A DNA stretch of 64,000 bases, from contig NC_133650.1 in NCBI RefSeq assembly GCF_009905375.1, positions 292,220,270 through 292,284,269 of the forward strand. Direction: 5' to 3'. The DNA comes from Apium graveolens. Taxonomy: Eukaryota > Streptophyta > Magnoliopsida > Apiales > Apiaceae. The notes beneath the pieces are model-generated. The model had not been told where the DNA came from and searched no databases. It saw nothing but the letters and a program-made list of their open reading frames with translations. A program made the translations under genes and the position numbers. Below, piece by piece: positions 23,188-35,698 of this stretch (position 1 is its first letter; each line of letters begins with the position of its first letter).

Positions 23188-24427
23188 CTGCACATATCAA
23201 AATCAAATCAAGTTGATTTTGGTACCCCAAGTTTCCTTGGGTCCTGCCTTGTTAGCTTTCTTTTTCTGTTTCTTAGGCTTTATCTCATTTGACTTAGGGA
23301 TATCAGATTCATCCTTGGTCATTTGAGTTTGACCTTTGAAACCATTCATTAAAACAGAATTATCATGCATATTATTATTAACAGGGAATGACATGCTATT
23401 AGTAAATATGTTATTCCAGTATGGCATGCTAAATGGCATTTGTGGCATACTAAATGTAGCATAATAAGGATTAGGTGCAAATGGCATGTTAGAAAACTGA
23501 GCATTCATATTCTGTGCAGACATAACATTCATAGGCATGGGAGGCATGGCATTCATGTTAGAAAATTGAGGTTGCAAAGACATGGAAGTAGGCATGGCAG
23601 ATTTGCAATTAACAGACAAATGATTTACACTACTACACTTGACACAGATTTTTCTAGGAGCATATTTATCAGGTGTGTAGTTATTGTGTTTGTTAATCCC
23701 TACTTTACCATTCCTATTGTTTTTCTTTTTAGTCTCTGTTTTTACCTCAATCTTTTCAAGTTTGTCACTAGACTGTTTGACAGTCATGTGACCAATATTA
23801 GCCTTTTTCCCTTTCTTAACCTGACTCGATTCTCCTGAAATAAAGTTCTTGGAAACAGACCCATACTTCTCATTCAGCTTAACAAGTTTGGATTTACTGA
23901 CAGGCTTGCTTACAGCCGACGGATGAGGATTTTCATCATTCGACGGATAAACCCTTTTTGTTATCTGACGGATGATCCTCATCATCTGTTGAGTCTACAT
24001 CTGTTAGCATTCCATCTACCAAATTAGGTTCTAGTTTCTCTTTGTTCTTTTTCCAGGCTTCATCACAGAAAGACTCAATTTCTTGAACTTTGGTGATTTG
24101 AGCATGGATATCCCTGGATGTTTTCCATGCTTTAATCACCTCTTGTTCATGCTCGAGCTGCTTCTTTAAAATTTCCTCTTTCTTCAAGGACTCAGTTAAT
24201 TCCTCCTTGGCAATTTTACACTCAATTCTTAATTTTTCAAAATCAATGAACTAAGACTCAAGCACATTATTTCTCTCACTCAGAAACAAATTGTTTTGTT
24301 TGATTTTAGCATTTTCTTTAGTAAGAGACTTAAGTGTAAGACACAAATGATATAACTCTATAGACATGTCATTTATGGCATCATTACACTCAACTTTAGA
24401 TAAATGTGCAAGGTTTGTAGTAATTAC
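23188..24427 (-). other. Candidate intron (exitron) in Copia A gag, absent from Copia C
   Basis: On the element strand the donor is AATCAG/GTAATTAC (exon end at 24428) and the acceptor is a T-rich run, then GATATGTGCAG/GGAAAC (exon resumes at 23187). Copia C reads straight from AATCAG to GGAAAC at 34456/34455. The segment is 1,240 bp; one extra base in an A/G run near 23945 suggests 1,239 bp originally, a multiple of three. It encodes the distal gag: coiled coil, a second zinc knuckle CVKCSSVNHLSVNC (about 23605-23646), and a Met/Asn/Pro-rich tail. The frame ends at TGA 23203-23205, 15 bases before the acceptor. It also holds four ATCCGTCG motifs. Confidence 0.75.
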
Positions 24428-24832
24428 CTGATTACTTGAAGAGCTTGTTTCTGTCTCATCAGACTTGGCCATTAGGGCTAGATTGACATAGCTGACATCT
24501 TCATCTTCATCCAGACCATCTGCTGCCCAGTCATTTTCTTGTATTATGAAAGCCCTTTCCTTTTGTTTGAGCAGCTCAAAGTATTTTTGCTTATAATCCA
24601 CTGGCTCAAACTTTTTCTTACTGGAATCTGACTTCCTACACTCACTGGCAAAATGCCCTGCCAAGCCACAATTGAAATATTTGAATTTTGATTTATCCAC
24701 CATGTTTCTATTTGGCTTGGCTGCTCCAAAGTTCTTCTTGAACTTGAGCTTGGAAAATCTCCTGGAAAGAAATGCTAGGTGTTCATCAATGTCTTCCATG
24801 TCATCTTGGCTCAAAGAATCTTCACTTTGTAC
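24428..24832 (-). pseudogene. Copia A gag, middle part with zinc knuckle
   Basis: Contains SQDDMEDIDEHLAFLSRRFS and a knuckle reading YFNCGLAGHFASEC near 24625-24670, in which the first Cys is Tyr. It ends at the candidate donor site. Upstream it is cut at 24833 by Copia C and continues at 36728-37509. Confidence 0.85.
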
Positions 24833-25841
24833 TGTTAGTCCCTTGACAATGTGGCAAGAATTACTGAAGGGGGTTAAATGGAATTCTTGAACCTTTTTCT
24901 TGAAATAAAAATGTTCAACTCGATTATTGATATATTTGTTTTGATTAGCACAATGCGGAATATAAACTCAAATGAATCAAAACACAAGTAATTAAAAACA
25001 AGAGTCTTTAAAAACTTTTTGGTGGATTTAAACAATTCCACCAGAGAGATATATATATAAAATATCGAGAGGACTCTGTGTGCAGAAATGCTCACAGCTG
25101 CTTACAAAATAGAACTTCTGAGAATACAGGTAATGTTAAAGATTAAGCTTACAAAGATTTCTCTGTTTTTGTGTTTCTCAACTATCTCAGTTATTTTTCT
25201 ATTTGCTACTCTCTTGGTTTATATAATACCAAGATTACAAAGTCAAAAAGACTGAACAAATATAAAATCTAATAGTCTTAATCTTTGCTGCTTTTTGTCC
25301 TCTATTACCCAGTTAATGGGCTTCCACAATGTGTTTGTATCCAACTCGACGGCTGTGTGTCAGCTTTCACTGTTCAACTGATGTTTGAATTCTTGATATG
25401 ATCATCCGTCGATAACTTGATTGATCATCCGTCGACTGCTATGTTAAACATCCGTTGATAGTCATTTGATCATCCGTCGAAGGCTTTGTTAATCATCCGT
25501 CGGTAGCTATTTTGACACTTGACTTCATTTCACTTATACAGAATTACAAGACATTACTTATGTACAATTAATCAACCTATTCTGCATATCTAATTAAAGT
25601 CAACATGACTTATATGCTACTATAGATTCTATACAAAGGTGCATACATCATTGTGCTACAAACTTATTATTACATAAGCTACTCACTCGATGGATAATAA
25701 GTTAATCATCCATCGGGACTATAATGAGTTATCCGTCAGGACTATAATTCTTATCCGTCGAGTGCTACATTATTTCACTAAGTAAAATCTACTTAGATGT
25801 TTTGTTTAAGTGATCATCAAGTACACAACATATTCATAATA
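24833..25841 (-). repeat. Copia C 3' LTR (1,009 bp)
   Basis: Begins TGTTAGTCCC in plus coordinates; the right end is CATAATA, mutated from CACAACA. Motif clusters lie at about 25404-25505 (five) and 25683-25770 (four). It lacks one motif unit of about 20 bp present in the 5' LTR, which explains the length difference. It contains the CTTGGT-TATA-ACCAAG arrangement near 25213. Confidence 0.9.
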
Positions 25842-25854
25842 ATCTCCCCCAATT
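25842..25854 (-). other. Polypurine tract of Copia C
   Basis: AATTGGGGGAGAT on the element strand, adjacent to the 3' LTR. Confidence 0.85.
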
Positions 25855-26028
25855 TATGTCTACTGGAATTGTAGCCATAAATTGAGAGACACTTGATGAT
25901 AACAAAACATCCTAAATATATATCTTTAAAGATAAGTAGATAAAACTGAAAGTGCTTCAATTAAACAAAGTTTACAAGGTTTGGCTCACAATCAGTTCAA
26001 GATGCTCCTCTAGCCTGAGCAGGTTTTT

Positions 26029-29000
26029 CTAGTTTCTTGAAGGTCTGGATCTCCTTCCAAGCTTTCTGTTGTTTTCTTCAATTTGATTCTGGAGCTGCCT
26101 GTGGAATTCTAGTTCATCAGATTCTGAGAGATCTAGCATTTCTTGCATCTCCAAGAGAGTCTCATTGCTAGAGATACTCAATTGGTCTTCTAGTCTGAAG
26201 AATCTTCTCACACCCTTGTCATCCATGAATTCCATCAGCCAGTAGGGCCTTAGATGCACTCTTCTCCCTGTGTATGGGATGATTAGAGTCTTTGGGAGTG
26301 CATCTTTAGCTCTAACACTCCTTAGCTCTTCAATCTTCTTCAATACTAGTCTTCTTGCAGTTACATTGAACCCAAAGTTTTTCTTGAAGGATGAATAGAC
26401 TTTGATCAACACAGCTTGGCTTTCTTGAAGTATCCTGTGAAGAGGCCACTAAATCTCCCTTCCTCCTTTGTATTTGAACACCAACCTTTTAGGTAGGTTT
26501 CTGTATGCATCAATTGCCCTTACTTCATCTAGTTCCTCCAGATAAAGGTTTAGATATGAGAATTCTTTGATGTCACACAAGTACAAGTAGTCTCCCCTGT
26601 TGACCTTGGGTTGAGCTTTAACTACTAACTTGGATTTGAGAGGTGACAACTTCACTTTCTTGACTGCCCTTGATTTTGTCCTTTTTGGCTTGGTAAGGAC
26701 TGGCAAGTTGAAGTCAGGGATTGGTAATTTATCCCATTCTATTGGCTCATCCTTTGGCACAATAGGCTCTCCATGTATGTTCCTGTAGGGGTCCACCACC
26801 CTTATGTCTTCAAATACCACAGAGGGCTTTGATGCTTGAGTTTTAGCTGGTGTGGATTCCTTAGAAAATTGATCTTCCAATTCCTTGTCAACAATATCCA
26901 GTTTCCTTTTTGTTCTTCTAGCCAATTCCTTCTTTCTTGGGGATTTCTTCTATTCTTCAATCTTCTTCTTTGATTCAGCAGCTTCAGATGTTTGAGAGGG
27001 AATTTGTTGAGAAGAGTTTACAGCCTGTAGCTTGGCCAAGATGACAATCTGCTCTTTCTTTTGTTTAGATTTCTTAGCATCTAGAGCAACTTGCCTCTTT
27101 TCCTTCTTTAATCTTGCTTTCTCTTCTTTCTTTGCTTGAGCAAATTGTGGATGTCCAGCTACCACACAAATTTCCTTTCCATTTCTGAATATCTTAGCAA
27201 TTCTCCTTTTTGAGGCTGAATCAGCTGGATCTTTGTAGAAGACAATGGATCTTGACAGAAGCTTCTTTTCATCAGGCTTGGGTGTCTCATACACAGTGTC
27301 CAAGGGATTCTTTAAAGATGACTTTGGATAATTTGCCCTTGGTTTGAGAATTATTTCAGCCTTTTGTGATTTGATACAGGAAGATTGTCCTTTCTCCAAA
27401 TAGTTCATGCTCATCTCATTCACACTTATTGGCTTGACATGAGAGTGATGGATGGCTGACTTAACTGGCTCCTTGACTAGTTCAAACTTTTTCTGTATCT
27501 CCTCATCAATCTTATCCCAGTTGATCAAACTCAACTTTCCTTTTTCAGCAACTTTCAAATTTGCTGATGCTGCTTTAATTAGATCTATACCATCTGTAAC
27601 TGGTGGCTTGGAGATAGTAATTGAAGGTACAATTACTTAGCTGATTTGTACTTGAAGTTTCTCCCCATCTGTTGGTCCTTTCTCCCCTTTACTTGATTCT
27701 CTCTCTCCCTTTTTGTTATCATCAAGTTGAGGAGTTAGGCCTTGTACTTTAGCCAGTTGCATGAGAAGATTTGTTTGAGTCTGTTGATTTTGAAGAAGAA
27801 TAGCCACTGAATCTTCAATAACTTGAACTCTGTTTTCCAGCTTGGCTAGCTTCTTTTCAGAGTCTGATTCTCTCCTCAATCTTAGTAGTAGATCTTGCAT
27901 GGTACCATATGGCATTACTGAATCCAGCTTCTCAGAGTTATAGGTCTTCAAGTCAGCTATATCTCTTCTTAATTCATCCACACTGAGATTCTGTCTTAAG
28001 TGCTGGATCTTCATTAGATGTAGAGAGTCTAGGTGAGCTTGAAGAACAGCCTTGGTACCAGCATCTGAAGTTTCCTGAAGGGCCTGTTGAATAGCTATTA
28101 CTTGTTTGACCAAAGACACCTCAAATTGTCCTGGTGTAGATTCCTTTGCCCATGCCCATTCAGGTAAACTTAAAGCAGAACTTGGGCCTTCAGCTCCCCC
28201 TAAGTTTATGCTTCCATCCAAAGAACCAGAGTCATCATCATTAGAATTTACTCCAAATTCTTCAGATGGCTCTCCAGCTTGAGAAGGCATCCTGTTCACA
28301 GCAGCTTTATCTCTTTGAAGGGATTCTGTAGTGTGCACCAAATTCAAAGTCTGCTCTGCCTCCACATTGCCCTGAGCAGCCAACAATTGATAGGCTGACA
28401 CAGGATGAGTAAAAGTGTCAGCATCCAAGGAAATGTTATCAATTACAGCATTGTAATGTTGCTGAAATTGTCTTTCCTTTTCAGCATCATCCACAATCAT
28501 TGACTCACTAGCAATGGCTGGATCCACCCTTATTTCTCCTGTACCTGCCTTTCTCTCATATTCTCTCTTTTGTTGCATCAGGGTCTCACCCTGGCTCCCC
28601 ACCCTCACACCCTCACCTTCACCTACCAAGGCGGGACTCCTCTCACTCACTTTTGCCAATACTGAATAAATGGATTGCTGAGATTCACTCTTTTCCTCTC
28701 CTTTTGCCTGGGAGCAACCCAGCCTCTCACTCAAAACACTCTCCTCTCTCAGTCCTAAGAGTGATTGTATTACCACTAAATCTTCTGCACTAGAAATAAT
28801 TGAAGTTTGAAGTTGTGCAGAGACACTCGACGGATAAGTGATATCCATCGGGTGAGTGGTAAAGCTATCCGACGGATAACTGCTGTTAAACTTATCCGTC
28901 GGGATACAATCACTACTCGACGGATGAGAAATATCCATCGAGAAAGTAGAAATGATGAGGTGGGAAGAGAAACTATTGTTGACTCTGTGTTGATTGAGGT

Positions 29001-30592
29001 TATTTGAGGCACAGATGTCTCAATAGTATCTGAAAGAATTGGCAAGTGAGCCAACAAATCATCTAAAAGATGATGCTCACTTGCACTAGATTTTGGCTTC
29101 CCCAATAGAGTTCAAGAAGGGGAATCAGGAATTGAAGTGTTTATCATATCCACTTCCAGTGAGTTAGTTGGTGAGTATGGTGTTTCAGTGGCTTCTATTA
29201 TAAGAGATTTTGGCTGTGACTCCACATTTATTGGAGCCACATCAATCTGAATTTAAGAAGGTGCAGGGACTATGTCTTTAGCACCAGTTTGCACTGTGTG
29301 TGTGCCCTGTGCATCCCCAGTTGTTTTGGATTTCTTCTTTCTAGTGTAAGTTTGGGGTGAGCTTGTATCCCTAACCCTTTTGGCCTGTGCTCTTGGATGA
29401 GAGCTTTGTTTAATAGCCACATCCTTTTAGGAGGATGCAGCTAGAAGTGAGCTTTTGTCCTTTTTAAGTACTGCAGTTTGTTGGGAAACTGCAGTGTGGC
29501 TAGGCTGGGATTCACTCAACTCTCCAACCTTATCCTTGGGGTTTCTTTGATGTTCACCCCTTCCCTCACCTATCTGACCCTCCTTCACACTCCCCTCTTT
29601 GGCTTTGGTAGATTTTTCAACTAGTACCTTTTGAGAGATACCAGAGGGGGTTTTCTTTGATTTGGATTTGAAAATTACAGTTGATTTGGCAGCTTTAGTA
29701 GGCAACTGTTTGGTCATTGTTACAGTTGCCATAGCTATGCCTGAAGTCAAAGAAATAGAGGAGATTGGAATAGTTGAGGGTATGGATGAACTTACCTCAC
29801 TTACCTGAGGTGTCAGCATTACAGGGAAATAGAATATTGGCACATCCCTATGGTGGCTGGCTCTGTTCAAATCTACAATGATTCTTCTCTCTTGAACCCA
29901 ACAAGCTAATTTGTTGTTTGGGTTCTCAAGTGCAATTTCTTGACAGAGATGGTTAGCCAATAGCATAAAAAATCTAGCATAATATATGTTCTTTCCCCTT
30001 TTGGCTAACTCACCTAGTTTAAAACCTAACTCATATATGACAAGGTCACTGAAATTATAAAATTTGTCTGTACTAGCATGTATAGCATGTTAAGCATGGA
30101 AATGTTCACATAATCAAAATTACTGATTTTTCCAGAGAAAACTTTAGTTACAACATCACACATAAAACTCCATTCCTTCCTAAGACCTAATCTCCTAATA
30201 ACACTTAGCTTATTAGTAGGAAGTGCATAATGCATGGAGTTAAGCATATTGATCAAATCCGTGTCAGTGTGTGGTGAAGTTACATTATCATCAGGAATCT
30301 TGAAACATGCTTTTATCACATCACTATTGATACATAATTCATTACCTTTGATGGTCAGAGTGATGGTTTTGTCAGTAGAGTTGTAAATTACAGAGGTCCG
30401 CATCTCTTCTACAACTTCACAAAAGATTGTGGGTGATTCAAGCATGGCAAAACTTAACTTGCAGTTCTTCACGAAGTCCATCATCTTGTGATAGTCTTCT
30501 GATTGCTGAATGCCCTTGTTGATCAAAGCAGTGAAGTTGTTCTTCTCATAAATGAACCCAGTCTGAGACATAATCTTTACTACAGGTGCCAT
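26029..30592 (-). pseudogene. Copia C third ORF, near full length (about 1,520 codons)
   Basis: Start ATG 30592 (MAPVVKIMSQTGFIYEKNNF), conserved with Copia A and D; the in-frame extension upstream to 30655 is not conserved. Order: N-terminal conserved domain of about 250 residues (CKLSFAMLESPTIFCEVVEE; LRKEWSFMCDVVTKVFSG); Lys/Ser-rich basic part; Ser/Thr/Asp part with six ATCCGTCG motifs (28820-28945); coiled coil near 27740-28000; basic C-terminus (VNEMSMNYLEKGQSSCIKS; FGFNVTARRLVLKKIEELR). Lesions: a one-base loss near 30070, another frame change between 28940 and 29430, and stops near 27640, 26950 and 26449. No known catalytic motif and no membrane segment seen. Function unknown. Confidence 0.8.
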
Positions 30593-31114
30593 TGTTAGAG
30601 AAGGAAAGCTTGAAGAGAAAGAGGATTTTTGCTTGAGAGAGAATGAAATAAACACAGTTGAATTTGAGAATGATAAAAGAAAATGATTAGAATGAAATAA
30701 GCTTTTATACTTTGCTAAAAAACAACGGATAAATATAATAAAGAGAAGTAAATTACTTAATAGAAATTGCCTAAATTAGCCGTTTTAAAAAATAAACTGT
30801 AAAAATTCCACTCATTATCCGTCGTGTAATACTTACAAACTGTAAGTATACTCGATGGATAATGTTCAGGGAATTAACGGTTAAGATTTAGACACTTCGA
30901 CGAATGAGGATGAACTGTTATCCGTCGAGTTTTAAAAGATTCCAGAAAAATAATTGATTTTTATTTGCACATTGTATATCGACGGATGACTTAACTCGAT
31001 GGATAATGGTCATCTGTCGAGATGTAAATTTTGACTTAGTCAAAATTTCATTCATGACTAAAAATCAGTTAAATTTCTGGCTACTTTTCAACTTGCAAAA
31101 TAACTCAGATAGAT
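30593..31114 (-). promoter_or_regulatory. Copia C pol-ORF3 spacer: TATA box and motif cluster
   Basis: On the element strand GTATAAAAGC (TATAAAAG at 30702-30709) lies about 110 bp before the ORF3 ATG, followed by a pyrimidine-rich, leader-like stretch. Upstream, 30820-31025 carries seven ATCCGTCG motifs or variants. The layout matches Copia D at 50167-50689. It suggests separate transcription of ORF3. Confidence 0.6.
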
Positions 31115-33508
31115 TCAAGAGTAATTAAGCATACCTAACTCACTTACCAACCTAGAAAAGGTGGATTCATCCAGTGGCTTGGTAAATATGTCTGCAAGTT
31201 GCTTCTCACTTGGAACAAAATATAACTCTACAGTACCATTCATTACATGTTCCCTTATGAAATGGTACTTGATGTCTATGTGCTTTGTCCTTGAATGTTG
31301 CACTGGATTTTCAGTGATGGAAATTGCACTTGTGTTATCACAGAAAATAGGAATCCTCTCAACTTGCAGACCATAGTCTAGCAATTGATTTTTCATCCAT
31401 AAGATCTGTGCACAGCAACTGCCAGCAGCAATATATTCAGCTTCAGCTGTAGAAGTAGAAACTGAATTTTGCTTTTTACTGAACCAGGACACAAGCTTGT
31501 TTCCTAGAAATTGACAAGTTCCTGTTGTGCTTTTTTTGTCAATTCTGCAACCTGCATAGTCTGCATCTGAATAACCAGTTAGATCAAAACCAGAATCTCT
31601 AGGATACCAAATGCCAAGTTTTGGTGTTCCCTTGAGATATCTGAAAATTCTCTTAATAGCTATTAAGTGAGACTCTCTAGGATCAGCCTGAAATCTAGCA
31701 CATAAATATGTAGCAAACATTATATCTGGCCTACTAGCTGTTAAGTACAGAAGTGAGCCAACCATGCCTCTATAGCTTGAAATATTCACAGACCTTTCAG
31801 TAGTGTTTAGTTCAAGCTTAGTTGCAGTGGCCGTGGGAGTTTTTGCAGATGTGCAATCCATTAGATCAAACTTCTTTAAAAGATCAAAAATATATTTAGT
31901 TTGACTAATGAATATTCCATCACTAACTTGCTGAACTTGTAAACCAAGAAAGTAAGTTAGTTCTCCCATCATACTCATATTATACTTACTTTGCATCAGT
32001 TTGGCAAACTTTTTACAAAGTTTCTCATCAGTAGAGCCAAAGATAATATCATCTACATAAATTTGAACAAGTATGCTAGAGCCATTAACATTTCTGAAAA
32101 ATAAAGTTTTATCTACAGTACCTCTTGTGAAGTGATTTTCCAAAAGGAACTTTGATAAAGTGTCATACCAGGCTCTAGGTGCTTGCTTCAGTCCATAAAG
32201 TGCTTTCAGTAGATAATAGACATACTCTGGAAAATTTGGATCTTCAAAGCCAGGAGGTTGACTAACATACACTTCTTCCTCCAAATCTCCATTCAGAAAG
32301 GCACTTTTGACATCCATTTGATAGACCTTGAAATTGGCATGGGCTGCATAGGCTAAGAAGATTCTGATGGCTTCAAGTCTTGTAACAGGAGTAAATGTTT
32401 CATCAAAATCTAATCCTTCTTGCTGGCAATAACCTTTAGCAACCAATCTGGCTTTGTTCCTTACTACTATACCATTTTCATCCATCTTGTTTCTGAATAC
32501 CCATTTGGTGTCTATTGGATTCTTTCCTTTAGGCTTGGGTACCAGCTTCCAAACTTTATTCCTTTCAAATTGGTTTAGCTCCTCCTGCATAGCTAAAATC
32601 CAATCAGGATCTAACAAGGCTTCTTCCACCTTCTTTGGTTCTTCCTTTGACAGAAAGCTGCTGTATAGACATTCTTCTTGAGTTGCTCTCCTGGTTTGAA
32701 CTCTAGAAGAAACATCACCAATAATCAGTTCAAAGGGGTGATCTTTTGTCCATTTCCTTGGTTGAGGTAGATTAGCTCTAGATGAAGAGACCTCAATGTT
32801 GTCTTGATGTGTGATTGAGTTTTGATTGCTAGAAAATCCCCCTGAGTTTGTGGATCTTTGATTTGTGAAAGGGGTACTTTCTATAGGTGACCTTCCTTGA
32901 TTTCCTGCTCCTTTAGATAACCCGATGGATGGTGAATTTTGAGTACCGACGGATGAGGCAGGTTGTCTTCCGACGGATAACACAGATTGCCTTTCGACGG
33001 ATGAAGCATTATGTAACTCGACGGATGTTGAGTTATGTGCTTCATTGGTGGTAGATTTTTCTGCATTATCCTTAGACACTGTTTCTTGATCACTCTCATC
33101 ATCACTTTCATCACTGACCATCTCAACATTGTCGAATTTGAGGCTCTCATGGTAATCTCCATCTTTCAGTCCTCCAATCTTTTTATCATCAAACACAACA
33201 TGTATTGATTCCACAACAATGTTAGTTCTTAGATTGTAGACTCTATATGCTTTACCAATAGCATACCCAACAAAAATTCCTTCATCTACTTTAGCATCAA
33301 ACTTCCTATTTTGATCAGTTTGATTTCTCAGAATATAGCACTTGCAGCCAAAGACATGAAGAAAATTTAGAGTTGGCTTCTTGTTCTTGAACAATTGATA
33401 GGGAGTCATGCATCTAGCTTGATTAATTAGAGAAATATTCTGAGTGTAGCATGCAGTATTTACAGCTTCAGCCCAGAAATATGTTGGCAGTTTAGATTCT
33501 TCAAGCAT
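31115..33508 (-). CDS. Copia C integrase C-end, RT and RNase H (797 aa open)
   Basis: The longest intact reading in the window. It starts within the integrase ([20 protein letters not shown]) and holds the integrase C-terminal region, a variable acidic/Ser linker in which five ATCCGTCG motifs are read as SVG-like peptides (32925-33030), Copia RT from [19 protein letters not shown] to the catalytic YVDDIIFGS near 32040, and RNase H with [17 protein letters not shown] and [20 protein letters not shown]. It ends at TGA 31115-31117. Upstream the frame is blocked at TAA 33563-33565, so the true polyprotein start is further upstream and the open part is a fragment. Confidence 0.85.
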   Translation of the reverse strand: MLEESKLPTYFWAEAVNTACYTQNISLINQARCMTPYQLFKNKKPTLNFLHVFGCKCYILRNQTDQNRKFDAKVDEGIFVGYAIGKAYRVYNLRTNIVVESIHVVFDDKKIGGLKDGDYHESLKFDNVEMVSDESDDESDQETVSKDNAEKSTTNEAHNSTSVELHNASSVERQSVLSVGRQPASSVGTQNSPSIGLSKGAGNQGRSPIESTPFTNQRSTNSGGFSSNQNSITHQDNIEVSSSRANLPQPRKWTKDHPFELIIGDVSSRVQTRRATQEECLYSSFLSKEEPKKVEEALLDPDWILAMQEELNQFERNKVWKLVPKPKGKNPIDTKWVFRNKMDENGIVVRNKARLVAKGYCQQEGLDFDETFTPVTRLEAIRIFLAYAAHANFKVYQMDVKSAFLNGDLEEEVYVSQPPGFEDPNFPEYVYYLLKALYGLKQAPRAWYDTLSKFLLENHFTRGTVDKTLFFRNVNGSSILVQIYVDDIIFGSTDEKLCKKFAKLMQSKYNMSMMGELTYFLGLQVQQVSDGIFISQTKYIFDLLKKFDLMDCTSAKTPTATATKLELNTTERSVNISSYRGMVGSLLYLTASRPDIMFATYLCARFQADPRESHLIAIKRIFRYLKGTPKLGIWYPRDSGFDLTGYSDADYAGCRIDKKSTTGTCQFLGNKLVSWFSKKQNSVSTSTAEAEYIAAGSCCAQILWMKNQLLDYGLQVERIPIFCDNTSAISITENPVQHSRTKHIDIKYHFIREHVMNGTVELYFVPSEKQLADIFTKPLDESTFSRLVSELGMLNYS

Positions 33509-33562
33509 TGTCCTTGCAGCTTCAATAAGTGACCTGTTCTTTCTTTCTACTACTCCATCCCG

Positions 33563-35637
33563 TTATGGAGTCCTTGCTGCTGAAAACTCATGCAAGATCC
33601 TATTTTCCTCACAAAATGCTCTCATGACAGAATTCTTGAACTCAGTTCCATTGTCACTCCTGATTCTTCTAACCTTGAAATCAGGATGATTTTGACTTGC
33701 CTTATGTGATTGATGATGATTTCACTAGCCTCATCTTTAGACTTTAGGAAATATGTCCAAGAGAACTTTGAGAAATCATCTACAATTACTAGGAAAAATC
33801 TTTTCCTTGAGATGGACAATACATTGATTGGTCCAAACAAATCCATGTGAAGCAGTTGCAGAGGCTCTTCAATTGTTGAATCAAGTTTCTTCCTGAATGA
33901 TGCTTTAATCTGCTTCCCTTTTTGGAAGGCATCACACAGTCCATCCTTAGAAAACTTCACTAGAGAAATGCCTCTAACTAGTTCTTTCTTTACTAGCTCA
34001 TTCATGGTCTTGAAGTTTAAATATGATAGCTTCTTGTGCCATAGCCAACTATCATCCTGACTTGCTTTACTGAGAAGACAAGTTACAGATTCTGCATTAG
34101 ATGAGTTAAAATCAGCTAGGTACACATTTCCTTTTCTCACACCAGTGAGAACCACTTTGTTGCTTCTTTTATTAGTCACAACACAGGCTTCTGAATTGAA
34201 GGTTACTGAGTTGCCTTTATTACAAAGCTGGCTGATACTCAACAAGTTGTGTTTGAGACCATCCACTAAGGCTACCTCCTCAATGATGACATTATTCTTT
34301 GAAATCAAGCCATATCCCATAGTAGAACCCTTGCTGTCATCTCCAAAAGTAATACTTGGGCCAGCTCTCTCCTTAAACTCTGTGAGCAGGGTAGAATCAC
34401 CAGTCATGTGTCTTGAACAACCATTATCCAAGTACCAAAGATTCTTTCTGTTTCCCTGATTGCTTGAGGAACTTGTCTCTGTTTTATCAGACTTGGCCAT
34501 AAGGGCTAGATTGACATAGCTGACATATTCATCTTCATCCAAACCATCAGCTGCCCAGTCATTCTCTTGTGTAATAAAAGCCCTTTCCTTTTGTTTGAGT
34601 AGATCAAAGTATTTTTGCTTGTAATCTACAGACTCAAACCTTTTCTTATGGGAATCTGACTTTCTAAACTCATTTGCAAAATGCCCTGCCAAGCCACATT
34701 TGAAACATTTGAATTTTGACTTATCCACCATGTTTCTATTTGGCTTGGCTGCTCTAAATTTATTTTTGAACTTGAGCTTGGCAAATCTTCTTGAAAGGAA
34801 TGCTAGGTGCTCATCAATGTCCTCCATGTCATCTTGGCTCAATGATTCTTCACTTTCTGCAGCTAGCCCCTTACCCTTGCTTTCACAGACCTTTAAAGTT
34901 GATTCCACAGCTTCCATCTTCACTTCTTTCTCCTTTTCCAGATCAACAACTAGTGCAATGGATCCTCCTTTCTTCTTTCCTCTCTCCATTCTTTTATCCT
35001 GCTCTATCTCAAGCTCATAGGTTTTCAGAATGCCATACAGTCTCTCTAAAGTAAACTCCTTATAATCTTGTGAGTTTCTCAATGAGACTGTCATTGGTTT
35101 CCATTCCTTTGGAAGAGATCTGAGAAATTTCAGATTGGAGTCTTTAGTCTGATAGACTCTTTCATGCAACTTAAGAGCATTTAGTAGTTTTTGGAATCTA
35201 CTAAAAATGTCAGTGAGTGACTCACTTTCTTCATTGTGAAAATGCTCATATTACTGAATCAGGAGCTGCATTTTATTTTCTCTTACTTGCTCAGTACCAT
35301 CACAGATTATCTGTATTGTGTCCCAAACTTCCTTGGCAGTCTTGCAGTTGATGATGTTATCAAACATATCTGCATCAACATCATTGAACATAATGTTCAT
35401 GGCCTTTTTATCTTTCCAGACTTGTTCAATGTCAGGATCAGACCATTCATGCCTTGGCTTTGGAACAGATGGCTCATTTCCTGTTGCAGCTCTCATTGGA
35501 ACATGAGGGCCTCTTTCTATGCAGTCTACATAGGCCTCATCTTGAGAAAACATATGAAGATGCATCTTTACCTTCTAATGATGGTAATTATCTTTATCAA
35601 GAAAAGGAATCTTGACTCCAACATCTTTCTTGTTCAT
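33563..35637 (-). pseudogene. Copia C gag-protease-integrase, spliced form
   Basis: Gag start ATG 35635-35637. TAG at 35575-35577 replaces the conserved N-terminal Trp, and another stop lies near 35250. The long open part (35169-33622) runs through LYGILKTYELE, a zinc knuckle CFKCGLAGHFANEF whose last Cys is Phe (34666-34707), then SSSSNQ joined directly to GNRKNLWYLDNG at 34456/34455, where Copia A has 1,240 more bases. The protease motif is DNG in place of DSG. The integrase finger has CDAFQKGK (second Cys lost) and Tyr for a His (LSYLNF). A base is missing near 33692, and TAA 33563-33565 interrupts the TPQ-NG motif. Confidence 0.87.
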
Positions 35638-35684
35638 CTTGCTGAATTGTTTTGATCTTTAAACTCTTTGTAGATTAAGAGCTT

Positions 35685-35696
35685 GCTCTGATACCA
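35685..35696 (-). other. Primer-binding site of Copia C
   Basis: TGGTATCAGAGC on the element strand, two bases inside the 5' LTR; matches initiator methionine tRNA. Confidence 0.9.
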
Positions 35697-35698
35697 AT

